Translations under genes and position numbers: made by a program
Part shown: positions 31,211 to 42,215 of the stretch, one piece after another
Layout: the number at the start of each line of letters is the position of its first letter
Numbering within the stretch: position 1 is the stretch's first letter
Assembly (NCBI RefSeq): GCF_014805685.1
Contig: NC_060905.1
Coordinates: 181,001 to 245,000 of the forward strand
Reading direction: 5' to 3'
Origin: Silurus meridionalis
Lineage: Eukaryota; Chordata; Actinopteri; Siluriformes; Siluridae
DNA: 64,000 nt
The notes under the pieces: model-generated
Seen by the model: only the letters and a program-made list of their open reading frames with translations
What the model was told of the DNA's origin: nothing
Databases searched by the model: none

Positions 31211-31600
31211 ACAGGTCCAAAGTATATACAACTCCACAGAAAAGAAAAAGTGGAAAAATAACAAAACAAAGACAATTATGAGGAAAGCAAATAAACCTAT
31301 ATACAAAGTAGATGCACCTACTCATGTGCATTCACTCCACTAACTCCACTAACTCCACTAACTCCACAATACAACACTCCTACAACTCCAACACTGAATT
31401 GAAGTTGGAGACCGGTTTATAAAGTGTAAGCCCCTCCCCTTGAACTCAACCATTTCCCCCAAAGGGGTTGGAACTTGTGACCAGTCATATATAATGTTAT
31501 AACAATATATATAATAATGAAGAGTAATATAATATATCATAATAAACCATAATAAATAGTAAACAATATCAATGAAACGAAAAAATGTCCCATCAAAAGA
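31211..31600. other. No gene seen; short 'actccacta' repeats
   Basis: A small run of three 'actccacta' units lies at about 31334-31362. Otherwise AT-rich sequence of unknown origin. Confidence 0.5.
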
Positions 31601-31604
31601 AACT

Positions 31605-31730
31605 TGCCGACTTCCGGTTTTACCGCGCATGCGCGACGCAGCACTGGCGCTTTAATGCCAGCCGATATTCAGCGTTCCGGTTGGCTGCTATCCAAACCCA
31701 ACCCGGAAGACCGACGCAACAAACAGGTGA
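31605..31730 (+). promoter_or_regulatory. Promoter-like GABPA/NRF1 cluster followed by splice donor
   Basis: ACTTCCGG (31610-31617, an ETS/GABPA site on the minus strand as CCGGAAGT) is followed by the perfect NRF1 palindrome GCGCATGCGC (31625-31634), a second TTCCGG at 31675 and an inverted CCAAT (TTGGCT, 31681). About 90 bp downstream comes CAGGTGAGT (31724-31732), a consensus splice donor. CpG dinucleotides are frequent only in this ~120 bp. This is the layout of a CpG-island promoter with a short first exon, but no downstream exon could be identified. It could be a stray host promoter, a lncRNA start, or the 5' end of an unrecognised transposon. Confidence 0.45.
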
Positions 31731-31794
31731 GTACATGAAACTTAAACAACAAACAAAAGGTGACAAAGAACATGTACACAAAGTTTTAGGAAGT

Positions 31795-31800
<6 letters not shown>

Positions 31801-31835
<35 letters not shown>
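31801..31835. repeat. (GT)n microsatellite
   Basis: Seventeen uninterrupted GT units, with a shorter impure tract at 31870-31890. Confidence 0.9.
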
Positions 31836-31838
<3 letters not shown>

Positions 31839-32093
31839 TTATTGTCCAGGATGAGAGATGAGAGAATGGAGTGTGTGTGTGTGTGTGCGTGCACGGAAAG
31901 TGAAAGGGAAAGTTTATAGGATCGTGGTGAGACATGAGACGTTGTATTTACATTTGCGGCATTTAGCAGACGCCCTTATTCAGAGCGACGTACAAAAGTG
32001 CTTTAAATCTCTAGTAGTGAATAAATCTACACTGGCATGCAAAAATACAAACTCAATATAAATATAACTCGAATTCTACAAACTTGGAAAGTG

Positions 32094-34994
32094 CTAATTT
32101 AGGTATTTCAGGAAGAGGTAGGTCTTCAGTCGTCGCTTAAAGATAATCAGGGACTCTGCTGTACGAACATCTAGGGGAAGTTCATTCCACCACCTCGGTG
32201 CCAGAACAGAGAAGAGCCTTGATTTGTACTTACCTCTCATTCTGAGAGAAGGTGGTACCAGTGGAGCAGTGCTGGAGGATCTCAGACAGCGTGGTGCAGT
32301 GCGAGATGTGATGAGGTCACTGAGGTAAGATGGTGCTGGTCCATTTTTGGCCTTGTAGGCAAGCATCAGTGTTTTAAATCTGTTACGTGCAGCTACTGGA
32401 AGCCAGTGAAGGGAGCGCAGCAGTGGGCTGGTGTGGGAAAACTTGGGCTGATTGAACACAAGTCGTGCCGCTGCCTTTTGGATCATTTGCAGTGGATGAA
32501 TAGCGTTCAGGGGAAGACCTGCCAGCAGAGAGCTGCAGTAGTCAAGTCTTGAAATGACAAGAGACTGAACAAGCACCTGGGCAGCCTGTATGGACAGAAA
32601 TTGTTGAATCCTTTGGATGTTATAGAGAAGAAATCGACAAGAACGAGCAACATTAGCGACATGTGGGGAAAAAAGACAGTTGATTGTCCATAGTTACCCC
32701 AAGGTTACGAGCAGTGGCTGAAAGGGAGAGCAGAGAGTCATGAAGTGTTATTTGGAGATCTTGACCTGGGGATGAATCACCTGGGATGACCAGCAGTTCT
32801 GTTTTGCTGGGGTTGAGTTTAAGTTGGTGAGCACTCATCCATAAAGATATGTCTGACAAGCATGCTGAGATCCGAGCGGAAGCTGTGGTATCTGATGGAG
32901 GGAAAGAAAAGATGAGTTGAGTGTCATCTGCATAGCAGTGATAAGAAAACCCATGTGAGGATATGAATGAAACCAATGGAGTGGGTATAGAGGGAGAAAA
33001 GAAGGGGACCAAGTACAGAGCCTTGTGGGACACCAGTGGTGAGTCTGCATGGGGCAGATGTGGATCCCCTCCATGTTACCTGCTATGAGCGACCTTCCAG
33101 GTAGGAAGCAAACCATTCCCATGCTGTTCCGCAGATACCAAGGCTCTTAAGGGTTGACAAAAGTGTCTTGTGGTTGACTGTGTCAAATGCTGCTGAAAGG
33201 TCCAGAAAGATAGCCAAGCTGTCCGAGCAGCATTTAGTTTCTCAGAAACAGCCAAAAGGGCCGTCTCTGTGGAATGTGCCGCTTTGAACCCAGACTGGTT
33301 CGGGTCATTGAGGTTGTTCTGTGAGAGATAGACAGACAGTTGGTTAAAAGCAGTGCGTGCCAGAGATTTAGAAAGAAAGGAGAGAAGTGATACCGGTCTG
33401 TAGTTGTTGATGTCTGATGGATCCAGAGCAGGTTTCTTCAAGATAGGAATGACCCTTGCTTGCTTGAAGGTAGTTGGTACATAGCCAGATGTTAATGACC
33501 CGTTGATGATTGTGGAGATGAAGGGCAGGAGATCTTGCGTGATGGTCTGGAGCGTAGTTGAAGGGATTGGATCCAGAGGACAGGTGGTGGGATTGCAAGA
33601 TCGGATGACTTGCAGTATCTCATCTTCTGTTAAGGTTGAGAAGCTTGACAGAGACGTAGTGGATTGTTGGCTGTGTTGTGTAGTCATTGTTGGAGAGGAA
33701 GTGAAGGTATGACAAATTTTCTTAATCTTCTCATCATAGAAGGAGGCAAAGTCATTAGCAGTCAGGGAGGATGGAGCAGGTGCAGCAGGGGGGTTTAGTA
33801 GAGAAGAGAAGATGTTGTGAAGCTTACGAGGATCTTGTGCAGAGGCCTCAAGCTTTTCCTTGTAGAAGGCAGTTTTGGCAGAAGTCACCTCCAAAGAAAA
33901 TTTGGTCAGGAGTGCACGGTAAGATCAGAGGTCTACATCAAGTTGTGATTTTTTCCACTTCCTTTCTGCAGATCTGAGTTCTCGTCGATTACTGCACAAA
34001 ACTTCTGACAGCCACGGTGTGGGACAAGAAGTCTTCTTGGGTCTTGTAGTCAAGGGACAAAGGAGGTCCATGGTTGAGGAAAGAGATGAGAGGAAGGAGT
34101 CCGTAGCTACGTCTAAGGGTAGAGAGGAAAAGGAGACGGGTCAGGAAGAGATGAAAGAGTACATGAAGTTACAGAGGAGGGAGAGATAGAGTGAAGGTTA
34201 GGACGGATAAGAGAGACATGTAAATTATTTTAGGTTGAATAGGAAGAGTGATTAAAAGGAAACCAGGTGATGATCAGAGATTGGAAGTGGAGTGGCAGTC
34301 ATGTCTGTAGCTGGAGTAGGACGGTGAAAACCAGGTCCAGGACATTTCCTCCCTTGTGTGTTGGAGGGCAGCTGTTAAATGTCAAGGAGAAGGTATTCAG
34401 AAAAGGCAAGAGGCAAGATGACTGAAGTTTGTCGGATGGGAGGTTGAAGTCACCAAGAACTATCAGAAGGGTGCTGTCAGAGGGGAAAGTACTATGGAGC
34501 GTGTCCATCTCTTCTAGGAAGTCTCCAAGGGGACCAGGAGGGCGGTAGATGACAATAATGAAAAGGTTGATTGGAGAGGTAACTGAAACTGCATGAAATT
34601 CAAAAGAAGACATGGTTAAATGAGACAAAGGGAGAGGTGTGAAACAACATCTCCGTGATAAAAGTAGACCTGTACCACCACCTCTACCGGTTTCTCTTGG
34701 TGAGTGAGAGAAAGCATAGGCAGAAGACAGAGCAGCTGGTGTAGCAGTGTTCTGTGGGGATATCCAGGTCTCAGTAAGTGCCAGAAAGTCAAAGGTGTAG
34801 TGGAAAGCCAAGCCTGTGATGAAGTCAGCTTTCCTTACAGCAGACTGACAATTCCAGAGCACACCTACCACTGCTGTTTGAGATTGAAACAACAGGGGAG
34901 GGTAGATGAGGTTACTGGTGATGTGACTTCTGTTCTGTGGATAGGAACGTCTGTGTCTGTAAGAGATGACTACAGAGATGGGTTTGAGGCACAT
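32094..34994 (-). pseudogene. L2-S ORF: endonuclease + reverse transcriptase
   Basis: Starts at about 34994 (MCLKPISVVISYRHRRSYP). Endonuclease motifs: WNCQSAVRKADFI (Asn), LALTETWI (Glu, ~34790), IVIYRPPGPLGDF (~34540), VLGDFNLPSDKL (Asp/Asn, ~34450), LDLVFT. After frameshifts near 34300-33900, the RT frame 33894-33076 reads CPLDPIPSTTL, VPTTFKQARVIPILKKP, NNYRPVSLLSFLSKSLAR and QSGFKAAHSTETAL, then loses its frame before the first catalytic Asp. The frame 33033-32653 has [17 protein letters not shown] (catalytic YADD), and 32576-32094 has SRLDYCSSLLAGLP, PLLRSLHWLPVAAR and LRTAESLIIFKRRLKTYLF, the usual L2 C-terminus. Confidence 0.85.
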
Positions 34995-35133
34995 GACTGA
35001 TCTCCCAGTTTGAGATTAATGTGTTTTAAAAAAGTAAGAAAAAGTACAAATAGGACTTTCTAAATAACGCTAAGAGTTACTGGCTTTAAGTGGGTTACCT
35101 ACTTGTGGGGGCTACCTACCTGTAGCGGAGCAT

Positions 35134-35474
35134 CTTCAATATAAGTGAGTAAGCCCTGCCCACAATTCACACCTCAAGTAAGACTGAAACTACTCTTGAT
35201 TAATCACCTGACCAAACTAATAAGCACAGACCAACACTCTAGAATCAACTGAGTTAAATAGATATACAAAGTTAGAATCCTACCTTACCAGAAGAGAGTA
35301 GATTCAAGATAGAGCTAAAGCACACTGAAGATTGAGCTGGTTACACCTTCAATATAAGTGAGTAAGCCCTGCACACAATTCACACCTCAAGTGAGACTGA
35401 AACTACTCTTGATTAATCACCTGACCAAACGAATAAGCACAGACCAACACTCTAGAATCAACTAAGTTAAATAG
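35134..35474 (-). repeat. Tandem 213-bp repeat in the L2-S 5' UTR
   Basis: One full unit (35134-35346) and 128 bp of a second (35347-35474) start with 'cttcaatataagtgagtaag'. Over the 128 shared bases only four positions differ. They lie directly upstream of the endonuclease ORF. Tandem 5' monomers act as promoters in some LINEs. Confidence 0.8.
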
Positions 35475-35722
35475 TGTGGGAGAGCGAGTGGGAGGGAGGA
35501 AAAAGGACAGCCACAACAGGTCGGTTCACCGGCGTCACCGCCATTCTTTATTCAAGTTTATGTTTTGTTTTATCAATACTGGTGTCTGGTCGCTCCGTGC
35601 TCGCACGGCACTATTGGCATACACACACACACGCCTCTGTTTCCTCGGCTTTTTTGCGCCTCCTGATCACTGAAAAGAAAGCGCAGACATCAGGTTTTTT
35701 CAGTTGCAGGTGAGGCCACACA
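35475..35722 (-). mobile_element. 3' LTR of a Gypsy element (248 bp)
   Basis: On the minus strand it starts TGTGTGGCCTCACC just after a purine-rich tract (ggtgggggtg), and ends CTCTCCCACA. An AATAAA lies on the minus strand near 35552 (plus 'tttatt'). It directly follows the RNase H end of the pol gene, which shows that no integrase gene lies between RNase H and the LTR. No 5' LTR is present. Confidence 0.7.
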
Positions 35723-35781
35723 CCCCCACCACCCAATTTAGGCCAGGGAGCCATCCGGCCCGCCACCGACTCCCCCCCCTG

Positions 35782-37622
35782 TCATGAGAGGTAGTCGGCC
35801 ACGACCATCTGCGCCCCCGGTCTGTGGACCACCTCGAACTTAAATGGCTGAAGTGCCAGATACCACAGAGTGATCCGCGCGTTGGTATCCTTCATGCGAT
35901 GGAGCCACTGGAGCGGGGCGTGGTCCGAACAGAGGGTGAAGGCCTGTCCCAGCAGATAGTAACAGAGGGTGAGGACCGCCCATTTGATGGCCAGGCACTC
36001 CCTCTCGATAGTGCTGTACCGTCTTTCCTGCACCGACAGCTTACAGCTTATGAACAGCACCAGCCATTCCTCCCTCTCCACCATCTGGGACAACACGGCC
36101 CCCAGCCCTCCGTCCGATGCGTTGGACGGAGGGCTGGTATGCAGGTGCATGCAAAAAGTGGACCCCCACAGAGCGTGGCTTTAACACGCATAAAAGCCTG
36201 TTGGCACGGCTCCGACCACTGGACCTGATCTGGAGCTCCCTTTTTAGTGAGATCGGTCAGCAAGCTGGTGATGTCCGAATACATAGGGATGAATCTCCTA
36301 TAATAGTTCGCCAGCCCCAGGGACCGTCTCACCTCCTTTTTGGTCTTAGGTCTCAGACAGGCCGCAATCGCTGCCGTCTTGTCAATTTGGGGACGCACCT
36401 GCCCATGACCCAAGTGGAAACCCAGATACCGTACCTCCACCCGCCCAATCGCGCACATCTTCGGGTTCGCTGTAAGACCCTGCCTATCTCAATGTCCGCA
36501 GGACCGCCCTGAGATGTTGCAGATGCCGCTGCCAGTCATTGCTGTAAATGACAATGTTGTCTAGGTATGCAGTGGCGTAACCGTTGTGCGGGAGGAGAAT
36601 CCGGTCCATCAGACGTTGAAACGTCGCCGGGGCGCCGAACAAATCGAACGGAAATGTTACAAACTGGTGTAAACCGAACGGAGTGGAGAAAGCCGTTTTT
36701 TTCCCGGGATATTGGCCTCAAGGGGATCTGCAAATATCCCTTGGTTAAATCCAGTGTCGAATAAAAGCGAGCCGCACCTAACCGATCAAGCAGCTCATCG
36801 TTGCATTGGATACGCATCGAATTTAGACACCGCGTTGACCTTACGATAGTCCTTACGGGCTTGGGAACCGAGGCGGGTTCTGATAAGTTTTTTGGTCTTA
36901 CCTCTGGTCCCAGCTCCTCCCTCTCCGGGATCACTGTCACTAGAGACACAGGCACCGCCTCGTTCCATGGTTTCAGGAGATTGAGGTGGCCCCTGTCTGT
37001 GCGCCGCACCTCATAGTCAACATCCCCCACCCGCCGTGTAACCACGAAAGGCCCTTGCCACTTGGCGACTAATTTAAAGCTCGACTTATGGCTGTAAAGC
37101 AATTCAAACGGGAAAAACCCCGTGGAGGCTTGTGGGACCTCTCGTATTGCGAACAACAAGGGCTCGAGCCACTTATCCCAATTCCGTGCATCCCCCTGTA
37201 CCAACTTCCGGATCATGCTCTTTAGGGTCCTATTAAAGCGTTCCACCAGGCCATCGGTTTGCGGATGATAAACTCTGGTGCGAATCGCTTTAATCCTCAA
37301 CAGCTCGTACAATTCGCGGAGCGGCCGTGACATAAACGTCGTGCCCTGGTCGGTTAGGATCTCTTTTGGGATCCCGACACGGGAGATGACGCAAAAAAGC
37401 GCTTCGGCAACGCTACGCGCGAAGATGCTGCGGAGAGGCATGGCTTCCGGGTATCGCGTCGCGTAGTCAACCAGGACCAACGCGAAACGATGCCCATGCT
37501 CGGTTCTCTATAACGGGCCCATAAGGTCCATACCGATTCTCTCGAACGGGACTTCTATCAGGGTCAGGGGTCGTAAAGGCGCTTTAGGGATGGCCGGCGG
37601 GTTTACCAGCTGATCCTTCATG
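35782..37622 (-). pseudogene. Gypsy pol remnant: integrase, RT, RNase H
   Basis: Integrase core: ERIGMDLMGPL, then a stop, then VLVDYATRYPEAMPLR (Asp), EILTDQGTTF (Asp) and LVERFNRTLK (Glu), with 35 residues between the last two as in D,D(35)E enzymes. After FELLYSHKSS about 100 codons are lost and the text resumes at KLVAKWQGPFVVTRR. It ends EREELGPEV and then joins R-K-D-Y-R-K-V-N in the RT (~36860), so the INT-RT linker and first RT block are deleted; the frame stays open for 314 codons. RT: RFYSTLDLTKGY, and Y-L-D-N where Y-L-D-D is expected (36575 region), so one catalytic Asp is lost. YLGFHLGHGQVRPQ and ANYYRRFIP follow. RNase H: ASDGGLGAVLSQ, TIERECLAIKWAV, HRPGAQMVVADYLS. Confidence 0.85.
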
Positions 37623-37629
37623 CCTACTT

Positions 37630-38290
37630 AGATCAAAAACTGCAGGCTATTTGTTGGTACCTCAAAAAATAAAGACTACAGCAGGGGGCAGATCTTTCTC
37701 TTATAAACCCTACAGTTATGGAACAATCTTCCAAACGGTGTTCAGGATTCTGACACAGTCTCAGTGTTCAAGTCAAATCTTTAGTCAGTAGGTGTTTGTG
37801 AGGTAATAGAGCAGATCTGGAAGGATCATCGAGTGTTTGGTGAACTGGGATATTTGGATGCTGTCGTCTCCTCACTCTCACACGTTTACTCAGTTTTGTT
37901 GACAGTGGTGTAGTGGGTTGTCTCTTATCCCAGAGATCCTCATGTCTGTTTTACCTTCTGCTTCTCCCTTTTAGTTCTGCTGCCATAGCGAGTCTTGCCA
38001 AAGTCCAAACTGCACAGTATCCTTAACTTTCATACAACAATACAGAAACTTAATAATCCATATCCTTCTCCTCCTGTCACCCTGGATGGATTTGGACTGT
38101 AGTTAATATTATCAGTCTGCTACACTGACTCAGGACTACAGTTTGCTTCTGATCTCAATCAATTCGGTGAAACCCAGATGAGGATGAGGTTCCCCTATTG
38201 AGTCTGGTTCCTCTCAAGGTTTCTTCCTTTTGCATCTCAGGAAGTTTTTCCTTCACCACAGTCGCCACCGACTTGTTCATCAGGGACAAG
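37630..38290 (+). mobile_element. L2-M LINE, C-terminus and 3' UTR fragment
   Basis: Begins 'ctgcaggctatttgttggta', the plus-strand counterpart of 40560-40600 and 55680-55720. It carries the C-terminal codons and most of the UTR with 'gaggttcccctattgagtct'. No RT block is present. Confidence 0.7.
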
Positions 38291-38299
38291 TCCCTGCTT

Positions 38300-39508
38300 T
38301 GAATGCACTGACTGGGACATGTTCACGGAAGCTGCAACCAATGGTGATTTCATCAACTTGGAGGAGTACACGTCAACAGTGACCAGCTACATCGGCAAGT
38401 GCATTGATGACATAACCATCTCCAAGACCATCACTACACACTCCAACCAGAAGCCGTGGATGACTGCCAAGGTGCGTGCGCTGCTAGTAACAAAAACTCC
38501 GCCTTCAGAGCAGGGGACAAGGCGGCCTTGAAAACAGCAAAAGCCAAACTGTCCCGCGCCATCAGAGAGGCAAAGTGCGCACCAAGAGAATCCACGGCCA
38601 CTTACATAACAGCTGAGACACCCGGCGCATGTGGCAGGGCATCCAGGTGATCACGAACTACAAGACAACATCACCTGCTTGTGACCATGACGCCTCCCTC
38701 CCAGATGCGCTGAACGACTTCTATGCCCGGTTCGAGGTGCAGAACAACATGGTGGCGAAGAAGACAATCCCTCCTCCCAGTGACCAGGTGCTCTGTCTAA
38801 CCACAGCTGAAGTGAGGAAAACTCTATGCAGAGTTAACCCAAGGAAGTCTGCTGGACCAGACAACATTCCTGGCAGAGTGCTCAGGGAATGTGCACAACA
38901 GCTAGCAGATGTCTTCACCGATATCTTCAACATCTCCCTGAGAAGCGCCACTGTTTCTACGTGCCTCAAGACGACGACCATCATTCCCGTGCCGAAGAAA
39001 TCTACTGTCCCCTGCCTCAATGTCTACCGTCCTGTTGCACTCACACGCATCGTGATGAAGTGTTTTGAGAGGGTCATCATGAGGCACATCAAGACCCAGC
39101 TTCCACCCGCACTGGACCCCATGCAGTTCGCGTATCGCCCGAACCGCTCTACGGACAATGCCATCTCCACAACCCTTCATCTTGCCCTCAACCACCTAGA
39201 CAACAAGGACTCGTATGTAAGGATGCTGTTCATAGACTCCAGCTCAGCGTTTAACATGATCTTCCCTCAGTACCTGATCGAGAAGCTGAACCTACTGAGC
39301 CTGTACACCTCCCTCTGTAACTGGATCCTGGACTTCCTGACTGGGAGACCTCAGTCAGTCTGGATTGGAAATAGCATCTCCAGCATCACCACACTAAGCA
39401 CTGGTGTCTCTGAACCTGGACAAAACTAAAGAGATGGTTGTTGACTTCAGGAGAACACAGAGGGACCATCAGTGGAGATTGTCAAGAGAACCAAATTCCT
39501 TGGCGTTT
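38300..39508 (+). mobile_element. Rex1-like LINE fragment, truncated at both ends
   Basis: Covers the EN-RT linker and the first half of RT, in the same family as 27-30 kb. The sequence skips from 'ctaagcactggtg' to 'tctctgaacctggacaaaac' (39405), a deletion that removes the PQG and catalytic DD blocks. It stops at 39508, where an L2-M 3' tail begins. Confidence 0.8.
38319..39429 (+). pseudogene. Rex1-like linker and RT fragment
   Basis: Frames 38319-38531 ([16 protein letters not shown]) and 38629-39429. The second holds [41 protein letters not shown] and [12 protein letters not shown] (first catalytic Asp). The catalytic DD block is deleted. Confidence 0.8.
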
Positions 39509-40091
39509 AATTAAATTAAATTCATGTTTATTTGTATTGCGCTTTTAACAATGAACATTGTCTCAAAGCAGCTTTACACAGATAATGTGGTGATTAAATT
39601 GAATATGTTCTTTATAAGTAAGTTTGTCCCTGATGAGCAAGCCGGTGGCGACTATGGCAAGGAAAAACTCCCTGTGATGGCGATAGGAAGAAACCTTGAG
39701 AGGAACCAGACTCAAGAGAGAACCCATCCTCATCTGGGTTGCACCGAATGTCCATTTGTAGCAGATATACAATGTTGCAGGGTACAGTGATGATGATCAG
39801 AAGTGAAAAGTAGTCCTGAGTCAGTGTAGGAGACTGTTGACATTAACTACAGTCATTGTTCATTTTTCAATTCATTGTTCAATTCATTTTTAAAGCGCCC
39901 GTTCTTACTCCAAAATTCCATGGAACCACCCAAGGCGTTAAAAAGAAACCATCCCAAGCTGCACAGAGTGACCTCCAGTCGAAGAAAACACTATCCAGAG
40001 GCAAGCCTGGACGAAGTGGGAAGATCCACGGAGGGGAGAGGGGCAGGAACAGTGGTCACTGGAGCCTCAGGAGCATGTTTAACTTGACAGA

Positions 40092-40098
40092 GAGAGAG

Positions 40099-40139
<41 letters not shown>
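40092..40139. repeat. (GA)n microsatellite
   Basis: About 24 GA units inside the L2-M 3' UTR; a shorter tract occupies the same place in the copy at 55255-55279. Confidence 0.9.
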
Positions 40140-40144
<5 letters not shown>

Positions 40145-40714
40145 GTGACAGGAAGAGAAGGATATGGATTATTAAGTGTCCTTATTGTTGTATGAAAGTT
40201 AATATCACTGTGCAGTTTGGACTCCGGCAAGACTCACTATGGCAGCATAACTACAAGGGGGAACCAGAAGGTAACACAGACATGAGGGATCTCTGGGATA
40301 AGAGACGACCCACCACACCACCATCAACAAACCTGAGTGAACGTGTGAATGTGAGGGGACGACAGCATACAAATATTCCAGTTCACTAAACACTCCATAT
40401 CCATGATCCCTCCAGATCTAAACCTTTACCTAAGAAAAAATCTACTGATCAAAGGCTTGACTAAATAAATGTGTTTTTAACCTCGACTTGAACACTGAGA
40501 CCCGAACACTGATTGGAAGGCTGTTCCATAACTGTCGGGTTTATAAGAGAAAGATCTGCCCCCTGCTGTAGTCTTCGTTATTTGAGGAACCAACAGATAG
40601 CCAGCACCTTTTGATCTAAGTAGGCATGGAGGATCATACTGGTACAGAAGTTCACTCAGATACTGCAGCGTGGGAGCGTTAAGTGCTTTTTACGTCAGTA
40701 GTAATATTTTATAA

Positions 40715-41272
40715 TCAGTGTGAGATGTAATTGGGAGCAGTGAAGATGATTAAAACAGGAGTGATGTGGTCATATTTCCTAGATCTAGTGAGGACTCTTG
40801 CGCTGCATTCTGAACTTACTGATGCTTGCACTTCTGCATCCTTTATCAACATCATATTTCTAATTTTAGCAATATTTCTAAGGTGGAAGAAGGCGATCCT
40901 GGTGATTTTCACGTGAGCCTCAAAGGAAAGACTCGGGTCAATAATAACACCAAGGATTTTGACTGCTGTACACACTGAAACAGAAACACCATCCAGAGAT
41001 GCTACGTAATCGGAAAGTTTGCTTCTAGCTGCATGTGGTCCTAGTCAAAGTACTTCTGTCTTATCTGAGTTGAGCAGAAGAAAGTTATCAAACATCCACT
41101 GTCTAATGTCCTTTACACACTCCTCAACATTGTTAAGCTGATCTCTCTCATCTGGCTTTGCTGAAATATACAACTGTGTATCATCAGCATAGCAATGGAA
41201 GCGAATACCATGTTCATCTATAATTTCACCCAGAGGCAGCAGATATAAAGAGAAAAGCAGTGGGCCTAACAC
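40715..41272 (-). pseudogene. L2-M RT fragment
   Basis: [20 protein letters not shown] (end of block 4), then [20 protein letters not shown] with the catalytic YADD, then NSDKTEVL and, after a frameshift, [18 protein letters not shown]. Internal deletions remove [16 protein letters not shown] sequence. Confidence 0.75.
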
Positions 41273-42215
41273 AGATCCTTGAGGAACACCAAACTTTACC
41301 TCAGAGAGTCAAGTCAAGTCAAGTCAAGTTTATTTGTATAGCGCTTTTCACAACAGACATTGTCTCAAAGCAGCTTTACACAAATCAACAGTGATGGTGA
41401 ATGGTGTGCATTTGTCCCTGATGAGCAAGCCGTGGCGACTGTGGCAAGGAAAAACTCCCTTAGATGTTATGAGGAAGAAACCTTGAGAGGAACCAGACTC
41501 AAAGGGAACCCATCCTCATCTGGGTGACATCAAGAGTTTGATCATAAATCTTTCAACAATACAGAACACTGGAGAGTGAGAACTAACATGATTACTGGAG
41601 TATAAGATTATAAGTAATGTTCTTTCTGCAGTCTTAAACAGTCTATATGGTTAGTAGCTCCGAGTTTTATAAGCTCAGCATTTGTGATCACCACAGATCC
41701 AGCATCAGCTTCTCCATGCCAGAGCCTTTAAACACTCCAGGAGGTCCAATGTCAAAACTCCACACATGTAGCGGGATCCAAATGGCACTGGTACGTCTCT
41801 AGATGGTTCAGGATGTTTGTGAGTTCGGCATCTACTTCTTTAAAGGTCCGTAATCATCACGAGGTGGGAGGTGACTGGAGCTGGAGCAACCTCAGGATGC
41901 CTCGGGATGGGGAGAGAAAGAGAAGCAGTGGAGAGGAATTAGCGTAGCTGCTGTTCATGATATTAACAGCACAAGTTGATAATGTGCATGTGATCAGATG
42001 TTCTGGAGCACAAGGTTATGATGTGATGTGTGTTATGTGTAGGCTTTGCTAAAAGATACGTTTTAATCTACACTTAAATTGGGTGAGTGTGTCTGAGCCC
42101 CGAACACCGTCAGGAAGACTATTCCAGAGTTTAGGAGCTAAATGTGAAAATGCTCTACCACCTTTAGTGGACTTTGCTATTCTAGGAACTACTAGAAGCC
42201 CAGAGTTTTGAGATC

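Larger units (their letters stand above)
31940..35474 (-). mobile_element. L2-S LINE, nearly full length (3.5 kb)
   Basis: Minus-strand L2-like LINE with a repeated 5' UTR (35000-35474), one ORF with endonuclease and RT, and a 3' tail containing the 'agcagacgcccttattcaga' core. It supplies the reference for the tails at 1-130 and 4412-4570. Its 5' end is cut by or abuts the Gypsy LTR at 35475. Confidence 0.8.
35475..37625 (-). mobile_element. Gypsy LTR retrotransposon with INT before RT (Gmr1-like), truncated
   Basis: Order on the minus strand is integrase, reverse transcriptase, RNase H, LTR. Gag, protease and the 5' LTR are missing. This is the domain order of the Gmr1-like Gypsy lineage known from fish and other deuterostomes, and it is opposite to the usual Gypsy order. 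Its 5' end at 37625 abuts an L2-M piece. Confidence 0.75.
39509..41308 (-). mobile_element. L2-M LINE copy
   Basis: Starts with the L2-M 3' tail 'tttatttgtattgcgctttt' and 'cattgtctcaaagcagcttt', has a (GA)n tract at 40092-40139, and runs into RT codons at 40715-41272. The 5' end is at the tail of the next L2, 41309. A very similar UTR is at 54787-55790. Confidence 0.8.

Noticed and set aside
39856..40389. 177-codon frame with Arg-Glu repeats
   Set aside because: It is L2-M 3' UTR crossing the (GA)n tract.
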